DNA of 20,729 bases from Bacteroidales bacterium (lineage in GTDB: Bacteria > Bacteroidota > Bacteroidia > Bacteroidales > JAOZQN01). Positions 6,725 through 14,776 of this stretch are shown piece by piece (the first letter of the stretch is position 1; every line of letters starts with the position of its first letter). The notes beneath the pieces were generated by a model, which saw only the letters and a list, made by a program, of their open reading frames with translations, did no database searches and had not been told where the DNA came from. The DNA lies in contig JAOZTW010000018.1 in the NCBI GenBank assembly GCA_029938985.1, positions 1-20,729 of the forward strand, given 5' to 3'. A program made the translations under genes and the position numbers.

Positions 6725-9376
6725 TTGAAAAAATATAATAACTTGAAACACACACTTAAAATAATATTTATTATTGTTGGTATAAATATCTCATTTTATG
6801 CCTTTTCTCAAACAGATTCTACTTTTGTTGATGATAATAATTTGGTAAAAACTGATAGTTTAAATGTCATTAATGATACCATAGTTAATAAAAATCCTGT
6901 TGTTAGAAACGACACAATTAAACCGCCAGTTACAAAAAAAGGAGAACCAATTGATGCCGTTATTTTATATGAATGCACTGATTCTATGATGCTTTCTATG
7001 AAAGATCAGTTGATTTTTTTGTATGGTAGTGGTCATATTTCAACTACTGGTATTGATTTAAAATCGGAAAGGATTGAAATAGATATGGAAAGCGATGAAC
7101 TTTATGCCTACGGAACAAGAGATACTGCAACTAATCTACCTGTTGGAAAACCGCTTTTTTCGGAAGGTCAGCAGGAGTTTACGGCAGGTACAATGCGATA
7201 TAATTTTGAAACAAAAAATGGAATTGTTACAGATGTAATGACAGAACAAGGCGATGGTTTTTTGCATGGCGACTCTACAAAACTGCATGGAAATCAGGAA
7301 ATACACATTAAACACGGAAAATATACAACCTGCGAAACAGAAAATCCTCATTTCTATGTATATTTAACCAAAGCAAAAGTAATTCCTAAAGATAAAATTA
7401 TTACAGGTCCTTTCAATTTTGTGGTAGCAGATGTACCACTCCCAATTATGTTACCATTCGGTTTTTTTCCTAACAACGAAACCCATTCTTCGGGAATAAT
7501 TATTCCGTCGTACAAAGACGAGCTTGAAAGAGGTTTTGGACTTGTTGGTGGTGGATATTACTTTGCCCTAAGCGATTACTACGATTTAGAAGTTATTGGA
7601 GATGTTTTTACAAAAGGTAGTTTTGGAGTTCAGTTAAACTCTAATTTCAAAAAAAAATACAAATATAATGGTAGTACAAAACTTCATTATAGTCATATAG
7701 TAAATGGAGAACCAGTACTTAACGACTCCGAAGTGTCTAACACGTTTAATATTATGATTAATTATAATCAAGACCCTAAAGCTCGTCCAACAAGCAATTT
7801 TAGTATAAATACAAACATAATAAAGGGAAATCATAGAAAATATAATTCAACCAATATTAACGATTTTGTTAATAGTACAACAAGTTCGAGTGCATCGTAT
7901 AGAAAGACTTTTAGAGGCACACCATTTAATATGTCTGTTAGTGCAAATAGTACTCAAAACCTGCAAGATAGCACAATAAACTTACAATTTCCTACTATTG
8001 CTTTTAATATGAGAAAATTATATATTTTCAAGTCCCTTAAAAAACCAGCAAAAAATGTTTGGTACGAAAAGATAGGAGTTTCTGTTTCTACAAATTTTCA
8101 GAACAAAGTGTTTACACAGGATTCGTTGCTTTTTAATATAAACGAGAATAATAATAGTGAACTATTGTTTGAAAAAATGCAATATGGTTTTAAATATGAT
8201 GCTCCTATTAGTACTTCTTTTAAAATTATGAAATGGATAAATGTTTCGCCTTCATTAAACACACACGGCAGAATATATCCTAACCATATTGAAAAAAAAT
8301 ATTTTGAAAACACCGATTCATTAATCACTGACACAGTTTCTGGATTTAATCATAATTTTGATTTTAGCTTTTCATTACCTTTGAGTACAAAAATTTATGG
8401 AATGTTTCAAATAAACAGAGGGCGATTTGTTGCTTTACGTCATGTATTTTCACCATCGGTTGGCTACAGTTATAGACCCGATTTTAGTAAACAATTTTTA
8501 TATATTTTGGGACATAGTTATGCTGAAGACCCTTCGGATTCAACTGGACAAACGCTTTATTCTATTCATAAAAATGGAATTTTTGGCAAAGCCCCAAAAG
8601 GCGAGCAACAAAATATTAACTTTGGTTTGAGTAATAATTTTGAACTTAAATTGAAAAATAAAAATGATACGATAGATGATCCTATAAAAATAAAACTTCT
8701 TGACCAATTATCAATTAATTCGTCCTACAATTTTGCTGCCGATTCGTTAAATTTGAATAGGTTTAGTATTAAGGCATCTACAAGGCTTAACAAAAATACC
8801 TCAATTAATTTTAGCTCAAGCTTAGACCCATATACTCTTGATACTCTTGGTAGAAGAATTAATACTTTTGAAGTAACAGCAAATAATAATATTGCACGTT
8901 TTGAAAACGCAAGGCTGACTATGAACACAAGCTATTCGTCAAAAGAATGGGCCGAATTTATAAATGGAAAAAGTAGTAAACCAGAGTCTGATAAACCAGA
9001 AAAATCAGATAATCCTTATGATTATTACGATGCCAGTTGGACAATAAGAGCAAACTACTCTTTATCCTATGACAGAAAATTTATTACTGCCACACAAGAA
9101 TATGAAACAACAGTAAATCAAACTATTAATGGGAGTTTTAGTTTTATTCCTACAAAAAAATGGAAGGTTGCAGTTAGTTCTGGCTACGATTTAGATGCAA
9201 TGAAACTTACATCTACAACCATAAATATGAGTAGAGATTTACATTGCTGGGAAATGACTCTTATGGTTACGCCTTACGGACAAATGAAAAGTTACTTGTT
9301 TAATATAAGAATAAAATCTTCGGTTTTTAGTGGCGTAGAGTACAAACGACAAACAAGCTGGCACGATAATTTTTAA
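6725..9376 (+). CDS. lptD: LptD-like outer-membrane LPS assembly protein
   Basis: An 883-residue exported protein that should insert lipopolysaccharide into the outer leaflet of the outer membrane. An N-terminal signal peptide (basic start, hydrophobic run about residues 11-24, then YAFSQ) leads to a linker. An OstA/LptA-like beta-jellyroll follows at about 75-230, with repeated short strands such as SERIEIDMESDELYAYG and HGNQEIHIKHGKYTTCE. A long beta-barrel (about 240-883) begins with VPLPIMLPFGFFP and a GIIIPSY segment, typical of LptD, and ends in a phenylalanine (WHDNF) as outer-membrane barrels do. Length fits Bacteroidota LptD. The start is a TTG at 6725; a second in-frame TTG at 6743 would also leave a good signal peptide, and no ATG is available near the N-terminus. 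The gene stands alone, converging with the minus-strand gene downstream. Confidence 0.85.
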   Translation: MKKYNNLKHTLKIIFIIVGINISFYAFSQTDSTFVDDNNLVKTDSLNVINDTIVNKNPVVRNDTIKPPVTKKGEPIDAVILYECTDSMMLSMKDQLIFLYGSGHISTTGIDLKSERIEIDMESDELYAYGTRDTATNLPVGKPLFSEGQQEFTAGTMRYNFETKNGIVTDVMTEQGDGFLHGDSTKLHGNQEIHIKHGKYTTCETENPHFYVYLTKAKVIPKDKIITGPFNFVVADVPLPIMLPFGFFPNNETHSSGIIIPSYKDELERGFGLVGGGYYFALSDYYDLEVIGDVFTKGSFGVQLNSNFKKKYKYNGSTKLHYSHIVNGEPVLNDSEVSNTFNIMINYNQDPKARPTSNFSINTNIIKGNHRKYNSTNINDFVNSTTSSSASYRKTFRGTPFNMSVSANSTQNLQDSTINLQFPTIAFNMRKLYIFKSLKKPAKNVWYEKIGVSVSTNFQNKVFTQDSLLFNINENNNSELLFEKMQYGFKYDAPISTSFKIMKWINVSPSLNTHGRIYPNHIEKKYFENTDSLITDTVSGFNHNFDFSFSLPLSTKIYGMFQINRGRFVALRHVFSPSVGYSYRPDFSKQFLYILGHSYAEDPSDSTGQTLYSIHKNGIFGKAPKGEQQNINFGLSNNFELKLKNKNDTIDDPIKIKLLDQLSINSSYNFAADSLNLNRFSIKASTRLNKNTSINFSSSLDPYTLDTLGRRINTFEVTANNNIARFENARLTMNTSYSSKEWAEFINGKSSKPESDKPEKSDNPYDYYDASWTIRANYSLSYDRKFITATQEYETTVNQTINGSFSFIPTKKWKVAVSSGYDLDAMKLTSTTINMSRDLHCWEMTLMVTPYGQMKSYLFNIRIKSSVFSGVEYKRQTSWHDNF

Positions 9377-9428
9377 TATTTACAATAAAGTGAATTAGGT
9401 TTTCGTATTTTTCATATTGTTTCAGTTA

Positions 9429-9442
9429 AGGACTAAAGTCCT
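9429..9442. repeat. REP-like palindrome AGGACTAAAGTCCT
   Basis: A perfect stem AGGACT / AGTCCT with a 2-nt AA centre lies in the gap between two converging genes. Its form (stem around AA or AAA) resembles the first hairpin of the tandem array at the window end, and REP-type palindromes in general. It could also lower read-through between the convergent genes. Confidence 0.45.
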
Positions 9443-9541
9443 CATTTGTCCTATTTTACATATCCATGAAATAGAGTACAGAGCAATTGAATAAATTCAA
9501 AAACCTTATTCACTATAGTTTAGTCTGCATAATCTTATCAG

Positions 9542-9568
9542 AAAAAACAATATTATTTTACAAATAAT
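9542..9568 (-). terminator. Weak terminator candidate for the helix-hairpin-helix gene
   Basis: On the minus strand, ATTATTT (9568-9562) and AAATAAT (9558-9552) form a 7-bp A/T-only stem with a 3-nt loop. A run of six T (9547-9542) follows a few bases later. The stem is weak, so this is tentative. Confidence 0.3.
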
Positions 9569-9600
9569 TGAATTTTAAAGTGTGAACCAATTCCTAATTA

Positions 9601-10749
9601 TTAAATTTTCAGGTAAGGAGCTATTTTATCAAAAACCTCTTGGCTAATAATATTTTTTTCGGTAAGTTGATTTAGATTTCTATAAGCACCGATTTTGTTT
9701 CTATAATCAAGTATTTTGTTCGCAATATCATAGTCAATATATGGATGCCGAACCATATCTTTCGCATTTACAAAATTAATTTTTATTTGCTTCAAATTGC
9801 TATTATTAACTTCAATATTATTTTTAATCTTTTCATAATTTTCATTTTCAATACTATAAACCTCCAATAATTGTTCTTTATTATTGTAGCCGCCAAGCAA
9901 ATTTCTGTATTTTATTATCATCTTTGCATTAAAATCTTTTATGCCGTTCAATTTTATTAAATCTTCTTTTGTTGCAGAATTTAATTCTATCACAATATCT
10001 GCATACTCATTTGTCTCCTTATTTTCTGTTTTTTCAATAACAATATAAGGTTCTAAAACTTCGTATTGTTCCTGTTTTACACCATATATTTTTAATAAAT
10101 CCTCTTTTTTATAAAACCTACCACCTTTAGAGGTATAATTACAAAGAGTATTTGATTGTTTTTCAGAAAATCCAAGTACTTGCCATTGTTCTTTTGTTGT
10201 GTTGTTTGGATTGAAATTAAAAAGTGAATCTGGCTTAAATTCTTCTTTATCAAATTTTTTGTTATTGTTATCATATTTCTTATTATACTTATTTCCACTT
10301 TCTTCTGGAAGGTCTATATAAGGTTTAAGTATCTGATATTGTTTTGTTCTAATACCATACATTTTCTTAAAATCTGTTTTATCATAAAATTTCCCACCTT
10401 TTGAAAGATAATTATTAATAGTACCAATCTGTTTTTCAGTAAGTCCAAGTTTCAACCAATCGTTATCGCTGGTGGTGTTTGGATTAAAAACAAAAAGCTC
10501 AAGTGTGTCGTATCTGTCAATAATATATTGGTCAAGCCTGCTGTTGTAATCCTCTTCTGTCTTGGGAGTTAGTGAACTAAGAAAGCTGTCAATTTCTTTT
10601 TCAAATTCAGAATAATCATATTTTTTTTCCTCCACAAACAAGTGCATAGTATTGAGAACAATAAGTAAAATAACAATAATTGAAATCAAAACTATTGTTC
10701 CATTTCGTTCTCTTCTGTTAAAATTGAAATATTCTTTTATCCCGTTCAT
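9601..10749 (-). CDS. Membrane-anchored helix-hairpin-helix protein (ComEA-like repeats)
   Basis: A 382-residue protein with a short basic cytoplasmic start (NFNRRERNG) and one membrane helix at about 17-38. A linker leads into four helix-hairpin-helix-like units. The first two are paralogous, each with FxFNPNTT or FNPNNTT, then LGLTEKQ or LGFSEKQ, SKGGKFY or SKGGRFY, and YGI or YGV. The third has IELNSATKEDLIKLNGI, and the fourth NFVNAKDMVRHPYIDYDIA. HhH units of the ComEA type bind DNA without sequence preference; in ComEA they hold incoming DNA in transformation. Here the anchor suggests action at the outer face of the inner membrane, but direct evidence for competence is lacking. The ATG at 10749 begins the anchor. 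The gene is divergent from cysS, which starts 247 bp away. Confidence 0.8.
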   Translation of the reverse strand: MNGIKEYFNFNRRERNGTIVLISIIVILLIVLNTMHLFVEEKKYDYSEFEKEIDSFLSSLTPKTEEDYNSRLDQYIIDRYDTLELFVFNPNTTSDNDWLKLGLTEKQIGTINNYLSKGGKFYDKTDFKKMYGIRTKQYQILKPYIDLPEESGNKYNKKYDNNNKKFDKEEFKPDSLFNFNPNNTTKEQWQVLGFSEKQSNTLCNYTSKGGRFYKKEDLLKIYGVKQEQYEVLEPYIVIEKTENKETNEYADIVIELNSATKEDLIKLNGIKDFNAKMIIKYRNLLGGYNNKEQLLEVYSIENENYEKIKNNIEVNNSNLKQIKINFVNAKDMVRHPYIDYDIANKILDYRNKIGAYRNLNQLTEKNIISQEVFDKIAPYLKI

Positions 10750-10756
10750 TTTGTAT

Positions 10757-10773
10757 TATTTTAATATGCCTTA
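10757..10773 (+). repeat. Copy of the MITE-like terminal sequence
   Basis: Seventeen bases here are identical to 6653-6669, the right inverted end of the MITE-like element (TATTTTAATATGCCTTA). The copy sits 8 bp upstream of the start codon of the minus-strand HhH gene. No good partner in inverse orientation is close by, so it is probably a remnant or a single-ended copy. Confidence 0.5.
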
Positions 10774-10958
10774 AAAGCATTTTGTGAAAATTTATTTAAA
10801 CAACAAAATAAAATAAAAATAATTGAAGTTTAAAATTTATATTTATTAATACAAAAAAGATAATAACAATTTGATGGTTCAAATATCTGATATTGTTTGT
10901 TATATGAAATCAAAATCCATTATTATTTATTTTAATTTTTATATAATTTTTTTTATAC

Positions 10959-10966
10959 TTATTTTG
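10959..10966 (+). promoter_or_regulatory. Probable -7 element of the cysS promoter
   Basis: TTATTTTG followed by CAAA differs from TAnnTTTG at one position. It lies 30 bp upstream of the ATG at 10997, leaving a short leader of about 25 nt. No TTTG is seen at the proper distance upstream. Its position argues that the reading frame upstream of 10997 is not translated. Confidence 0.35.
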
Positions 10967-10996
10967 CAAAAATATTTAATTAAAAAAAAACATAAA

Positions 10997-12460
10997 ATGG
11001 AAAACAAGCTACACCTATATAATACACTGACAAGAAAAAAAGAAAAATTTGAACCAATAAAAGCACCTCATGTAGGCATGTATGTTTGTGGACCTACGGT
11101 TTATGGCGATGCACATCTTGGTCATGCAAGAGCTTCAATTTCTTTTGATATAATTTTTAGATACCTAAAATATATAGGTTATAAGGTTAGATATGTAAGT
11201 AATATAACCGATGTTGGGCATCTTGAAAATGATGCAGACGAGGGAGAAGATAAAATAGCAAAGAAAGCAAGATTAGAACAATTAGAGCCAATGGAGATTG
11301 TGCAGTTTTACATGAATCGTTATTACGAAAACATGAATATGCTTAATATACAACGTCCAAGTATTGAGCCACGTGCAAGCGGTCATATTCCTGAACAGTT
11401 GGAAATGGTGACTGATATACTAAAAAATGGATATGCTTATGTAAGCAATGGTTCGGTATATTTTGATGTAGAAAAATATAATAAAAAACATAACTACGGA
11501 AAACTTTCGGGCAGAGTAATTGAAGAACTTTTGGAGACCACTCGTAAACTTGATGGACAAATGGAGAAGAAAAATTCTTTTGATTTTGCTCTCTGGAAAA
11601 AAGCCACCCCAAAACACATAATGAGATGGAAATCGGAATGGAGTGAGGGCTTTCCAGGTTGGCATTTAGAATGTTCGGCAATGGGAATGAAATATCTTGG
11701 CAAAAAATTTGACATTCATGGAGGAGGATTAGATTTGCAATTTCCACATCACGAATGCGAAATAGCTCAAACAGTTGCCGCAAACGGTGTTGAAGCAGTT
11801 AAATATTGGATGCACAATAATTTAATTACCATTGATGGCAAAAAAATGAGTAAATCGCTCAAAAATTTTATTACACTTTACGAAATGTTTTCGGGAGAAA
11901 ACAAATTGTTGGAATCGGCTTATAGTCCAATGACTGTAAGGTTTTTTATTCTGCAAGCCCACTATCGCAGTCCTCTTGATTTTTCAAATAAAGCATTAAA
12001 AGCCGCAGAAAAAGGATATAAAAGATTATTAAATGGTTTAAAAACTTTGAAAAACTTAAAAACTAACAAACAATCTACTTTTGACGTAAAAGATTTTAAA
12101 TCAAAATGTTTTAAAGCATTAAACGACGATTTTAATACGCCCATTCTTATAGCACATTTATTTGATGGAATGAAATTTATTAATTCTGTTGACGCAGGAA
12201 AAGAGACAATTACTGAAACTGATTTGCTATTTCTTCAAAAATTATATAATGATTTAATTTTTGAAAACTTAGGACTAATAAAAGAAGAAGAGCAAAAAGA
12301 CGAAATATTAAATAATGTAGTTAATTTGCTGTTAAACACAAGACTTGAAGCTAAAAAAAATAAAGATTACGCAACATCAGACAAAATAAGAAACCAACTT
12401 AGCGAAATAGGAATTATTATTAAAGATAAAAAAGATGGTTTTGATTGGGAATTAAAATAA
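10997..12460 (+). CDS. cysS: Cysteinyl-tRNA synthetase
   Basis: A 487-residue class Ia aminoacyl-tRNA synthetase that charges tRNA-Cys. The HIGH motif is HLGH at 40-43, just after VCGPTVYGDA. KMSKS is at 283-287. The zinc that recognises the cysteine thiol should be held by C31, C226, H251 and E255, spaced as in the E. coli enzyme. The C-terminal DALR/anticodon part runs from about 345. The frame is open to an ATG at 10871, but that adds 42 hydrophobic residues not found in the family and would run across the likely promoter. The ATG at 10997 (MENKLHLYNTLTRKKE) is therefore the start. An ATPase gene begins 16 bp after the stop, without a visible terminator. Confidence 0.95.
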   Translation: MENKLHLYNTLTRKKEKFEPIKAPHVGMYVCGPTVYGDAHLGHARASISFDIIFRYLKYIGYKVRYVSNITDVGHLENDADEGEDKIAKKARLEQLEPMEIVQFYMNRYYENMNMLNIQRPSIEPRASGHIPEQLEMVTDILKNGYAYVSNGSVYFDVEKYNKKHNYGKLSGRVIEELLETTRKLDGQMEKKNSFDFALWKKATPKHIMRWKSEWSEGFPGWHLECSAMGMKYLGKKFDIHGGGLDLQFPHHECEIAQTVAANGVEAVKYWMHNNLITIDGKKMSKSLKNFITLYEMFSGENKLLESAYSPMTVRFFILQAHYRSPLDFSNKALKAAEKGYKRLLNGLKTLKNLKTNKQSTFDVKDFKSKCFKALNDDFNTPILIAHLFDGMKFINSVDAGKETITETDLLFLQKLYNDLIFENLGLIKEEEQKDEILNNVVNLLLNTRLEAKKNKDYATSDKIRNQLSEIGIIIKDKKDGFDWELK

Positions 12461-12476
12461 TTTTAACTGAAAAAAC

Positions 12477-13862
12477 ATGAAACTGATAATTAAAAATTTT
12501 GGACCTATTGCAGAAGGTGAAATTGATTTGAACAAAGATTTTTATCTGTTTGTAGGATACAACAATAGTGGTAAAACTTATGTTTCTAATCTGTTGTGGT
12601 CTGTTTTTCAAATAAAAACGTTATACAAATTTATATTTGAAGAGAAATTTGATGAAATAGACTTTAAAAATTCTGACACTTTTGAAATAAATGAAAATTT
12701 ACTAAATATTATACTTGATAAGTTTAGTTTTTTTATTAAAAATAAAATATTGCCAAATAATTTTAAATCTAATAAATTTAAGAACGCTGAATTTATTTTT
12801 AAAACAGATATAAATAAAATTATTGAATATATTGATAGTAATAAAACATTTATAGAGAATGATAGTCAGATAGAAATAAAAGATAATAAAAATGACTTAA
12901 TTAAAATAAAAATAAAAGAGAATGTTTTTTCTAAATTCAAAGAAACTGAACTTAATAAGGAACAAATTAAAATATCTGTTTTCTTTTGGTTTCTTTTTAA
13001 CTCTATGCTAAATGGACTAACTAATACTTTTTTCCTGCCAGCGGGAAGAAATTTTCATCCAAACTATTTTATTCAAATGTTTAGATATGAAAAATTATTA
13101 TCTGACGAAACAGAAAAAATATTTAGAAATAATAATAAAATTGATAATAATGATTTGTTTAAAGTGCGAAAATTACTAAGAAAACTTTATAAAGAAACAG
13201 ATAATGAGTTGTTTAAAAATAATTATGATTTATTTGAAGACAGCAATAATGAACCTGTTGATTATTATAAAGATATTTTGAAAGAACTTGAAAAAATTAT
13301 TGGAGGTAATATTGTTGTTGATAAAGATAACAGAAAGTTTTTGTTTAATTATAATGAAAAAAACAATCCTTTGGATATGTACATGGCTTCGTCGTCGGTA
13401 AATCAACTGACCGAACTATATCTTTATTTAAAATATTGGATTAAAAAAGACCATAATTTTTTATTTATAGATGAACCAGAAATAAATTTACACCCAAAAA
13501 ATCAAATAAAATTATTAGACTTGTTAATTCAGTTTTCAAGTATTAATGACAATAAGGTTCTTATAACAACACATAGTCCACTATTAACTAAGGCTATAAA
13601 TAATTATTTGTTGTTCTCTAAAATAGAAAATAAAACAGAAGTTTCTGAACAACTACAAATTTCTACTACTTCTTTAAATAGTGAAAATACAGCAATTTAT
13701 TTTTTTGATAAACGAGAAGACGAGCAATTTGGCTCAATAAAAGAATATAAAATAGGAGAATACGGAACTCTATTTAATGATTTTAATGGAGTAGAAGATA
13801 GAATTGAAGAAATTAACGATGAATTGAGTGATTTCTATTTCAATCAAATGAATAATAAATAA
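12477..13862 (+). CDS. AAA/ABC-type ATPase of the OLD-like class, candidate defence component
   Basis: A 461-residue ATPase. It starts MKLIIKNFGPIAEGEIDL, the usual first strand of SMC/RecF-like ATPases, and has Walker A GYNNSGKT at 27-34. A long, charged, mostly helical insert (about 50-300) carries FFLPAGRNFHPN near 183-194. A signature-like SSSVNQL segment precedes the Walker B FIDEPEINLHP (D332, E333), and the switch histidine is in TTHSP (H366). There is no TOPRIM domain, unlike OLD or Gabija GajA, so any nuclease must be a separate protein. The next gene, 57-84 bp on, is a candidate. The gene lies 16 bp after cysS and is visibly richer in A and T, with AAT/AAA/ATA codons dominant, which suits an acquired module. 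Exact system unknown. Confidence 0.75.
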   Translation: MKLIIKNFGPIAEGEIDLNKDFYLFVGYNNSGKTYVSNLLWSVFQIKTLYKFIFEEKFDEIDFKNSDTFEINENLLNIILDKFSFFIKNKILPNNFKSNKFKNAEFIFKTDINKIIEYIDSNKTFIENDSQIEIKDNKNDLIKIKIKENVFSKFKETELNKEQIKISVFFWFLFNSMLNGLTNTFFLPAGRNFHPNYFIQMFRYEKLLSDETEKIFRNNNKIDNNDLFKVRKLLRKLYKETDNELFKNNYDLFEDSNNEPVDYYKDILKELEKIIGGNIVVDKDNRKFLFNYNEKNNPLDMYMASSSVNQLTELYLYLKYWIKKDHNFLFIDEPEINLHPKNQIKLLDLLIQFSSINDNKVLITTHSPLLTKAINNYLLFSKIENKTEVSEQLQISTTSLNSENTAIYFFDKREDEQFGSIKEYKIGEYGTLFNDFNGVEDRIEEINDELSDFYFNQMNNK

Positions 13863-13946
13863 TGAAACCCTCGTTGAAAGATTTAATCGCTTTCGCATTA
13901 TAAAATTTTTCCACACAAAGTGATAATTAAAACATATTTTAAACAG

Positions 13947-14651
13947 ATGAAATTAGGAGAAATAAACGAATTGGTTTCTAATGGAATAGACAACATTGGA
14001 CTTATAAGAAATTTTTTTGACAATTCAATAATAATATCAGGAGAAGGAGAAAATACAAATAAAAAACAAAAGATTGATTATTTTTTAAAAGAAATACAAA
14101 TTGAAAATTTAAGCGGACAGAACTGGGTTTATGAGGCAGAATACAAAAATCTTTCGCAAAATAAATGTATGAAAAATGCTCCAATGAAAACTGTTGAAAG
14201 ATGTTTTTTACATCTAACAGATAGGTATTTATATGTTTTTATGATAGAATTAAAATCCCAAATTTCGGATTGCAAAAAACTTAGAACAAAAGTTAAAGAA
14301 AAATTTACATGTACTATGACTAATCTTTCAATTTTATTGTCTGGAAATAATCATTTTTCTGAATTTAAAGAAAAAGAAATATATCCTGTTGGTTTACTTT
14401 TTTATAATAAAGATTGTTTTGATATAAAAGAAGTTAACAAAAACTCAAGTGATATATGCAAGAAATTTAAGAATTTTAAAACAGATGCAATAAACAGCAA
14501 AAGTAATCGTATAAAAATAAAACCAGTTATTTTAAAAGAATTAGATATTCCAATATTATTTTATCAAAATAATGATTATAAAAATCAAACTTATAGAACA
14601 TCAAATTTTTTTAGTGTTGATTTTAACGATATTATCAATATTTTAAAATAA
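13947..14651 (+). CDS. Uncharacterised protein with a possible PD-(D/E)XK nuclease core
   Basis: A 234-residue protein (243 if the in-frame GTG at 13920 is used; the ATG at 13947 is preferred). I do not recognise the family. In the longer numbering, a beta-hairpin-like stretch ERCFLHLTDRYLYVFMIELK (93-112) places D101 nine residues before E110-x-K112. This is the spacing and hydrophobic pattern of a PD-(D/E)XK catalytic core, and a basic amphipathic helix follows (113-140). An upstream acidic residue (E73) could complete it. This is suggestive only. Later strands (IYPVGLLFYN, KIKPVILKELDIPILFYQ) would fit an alpha/beta fold. It follows the ATPase gene in the same direction and is AT-rich like it, so the two are likely co-expressed. 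It is followed 87 bp later by the thrS promoter. Confidence 0.6.
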   Translation: MKLGEINELVSNGIDNIGLIRNFFDNSIIISGEGENTNKKQKIDYFLKEIQIENLSGQNWVYEAEYKNLSQNKCMKNAPMKTVERCFLHLTDRYLYVFMIELKSQISDCKKLRTKVKEKFTCTMTNLSILLSGNNHFSEFKEKEIYPVGLLFYNKDCFDIKEVNKNSSDICKKFKNFKTDAINSKSNRIKIKPVILKELDIPILFYQNNDYKNQTYRTSNFFSVDFNDIINILK

Positions 14652-14738
14652 TAATAACATGTTTTTCAAATAAAAAAAATTTATGTGTTTGAAATTTTGA
14701 AAAATATCAAATTTTTTTTTCAGTTTAAAAAAAGTTTT

Positions 14739-14746
14739 TATCTTTG
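14739..14746 (+). promoter_or_regulatory. -7 element of the thrS promoter (TATCTTTG)
   Basis: TATCTTTG followed by CAAAC is a full match to TAnnTTTG. Transcription should begin near 14753, about 24 nt before the thrS ATG at 14777. The -33 region is a T-rich run (14712-14720) without a clear TTTG. The element contains the TTG that would otherwise be an upstream start for thrS, which rules that start out. Confidence 0.6.
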
Positions 14747-14776
14747 CAAACTTATAAAATTCAATTTTTAATAAAA

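Noticed and set aside
10871..10996. A 42-residue hydrophobic N-terminal extension of CysS
   Set aside because: It is not a feature of CysS, it overlaps the likely promoter, and ATG 10997 gives the normal family start. The hydrophobic look comes from T-rich non-coding DNA.
11343..11783. Minus-strand frame of 146 codons
   Set aside because: It lies wholly inside cysS, is antisense to highly conserved catalytic motifs and has no recognisable domain.
12477..14651. PARIS (AriA/AriB), Gabija or OLD system
   Set aside because: The ATPase has no TOPRIM domain, and the second protein lacks the acidic TOPRIM motifs of AriB and the UvrD-like helicase motifs of GajB.
14744..14776. TTG start adding 11 residues to ThrS
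   Set aside because: The TTG is part of the TATCTTTG promoter element, and ATG 14777 gives the standard TGS-domain start with catalytic residues at the usual numbers.
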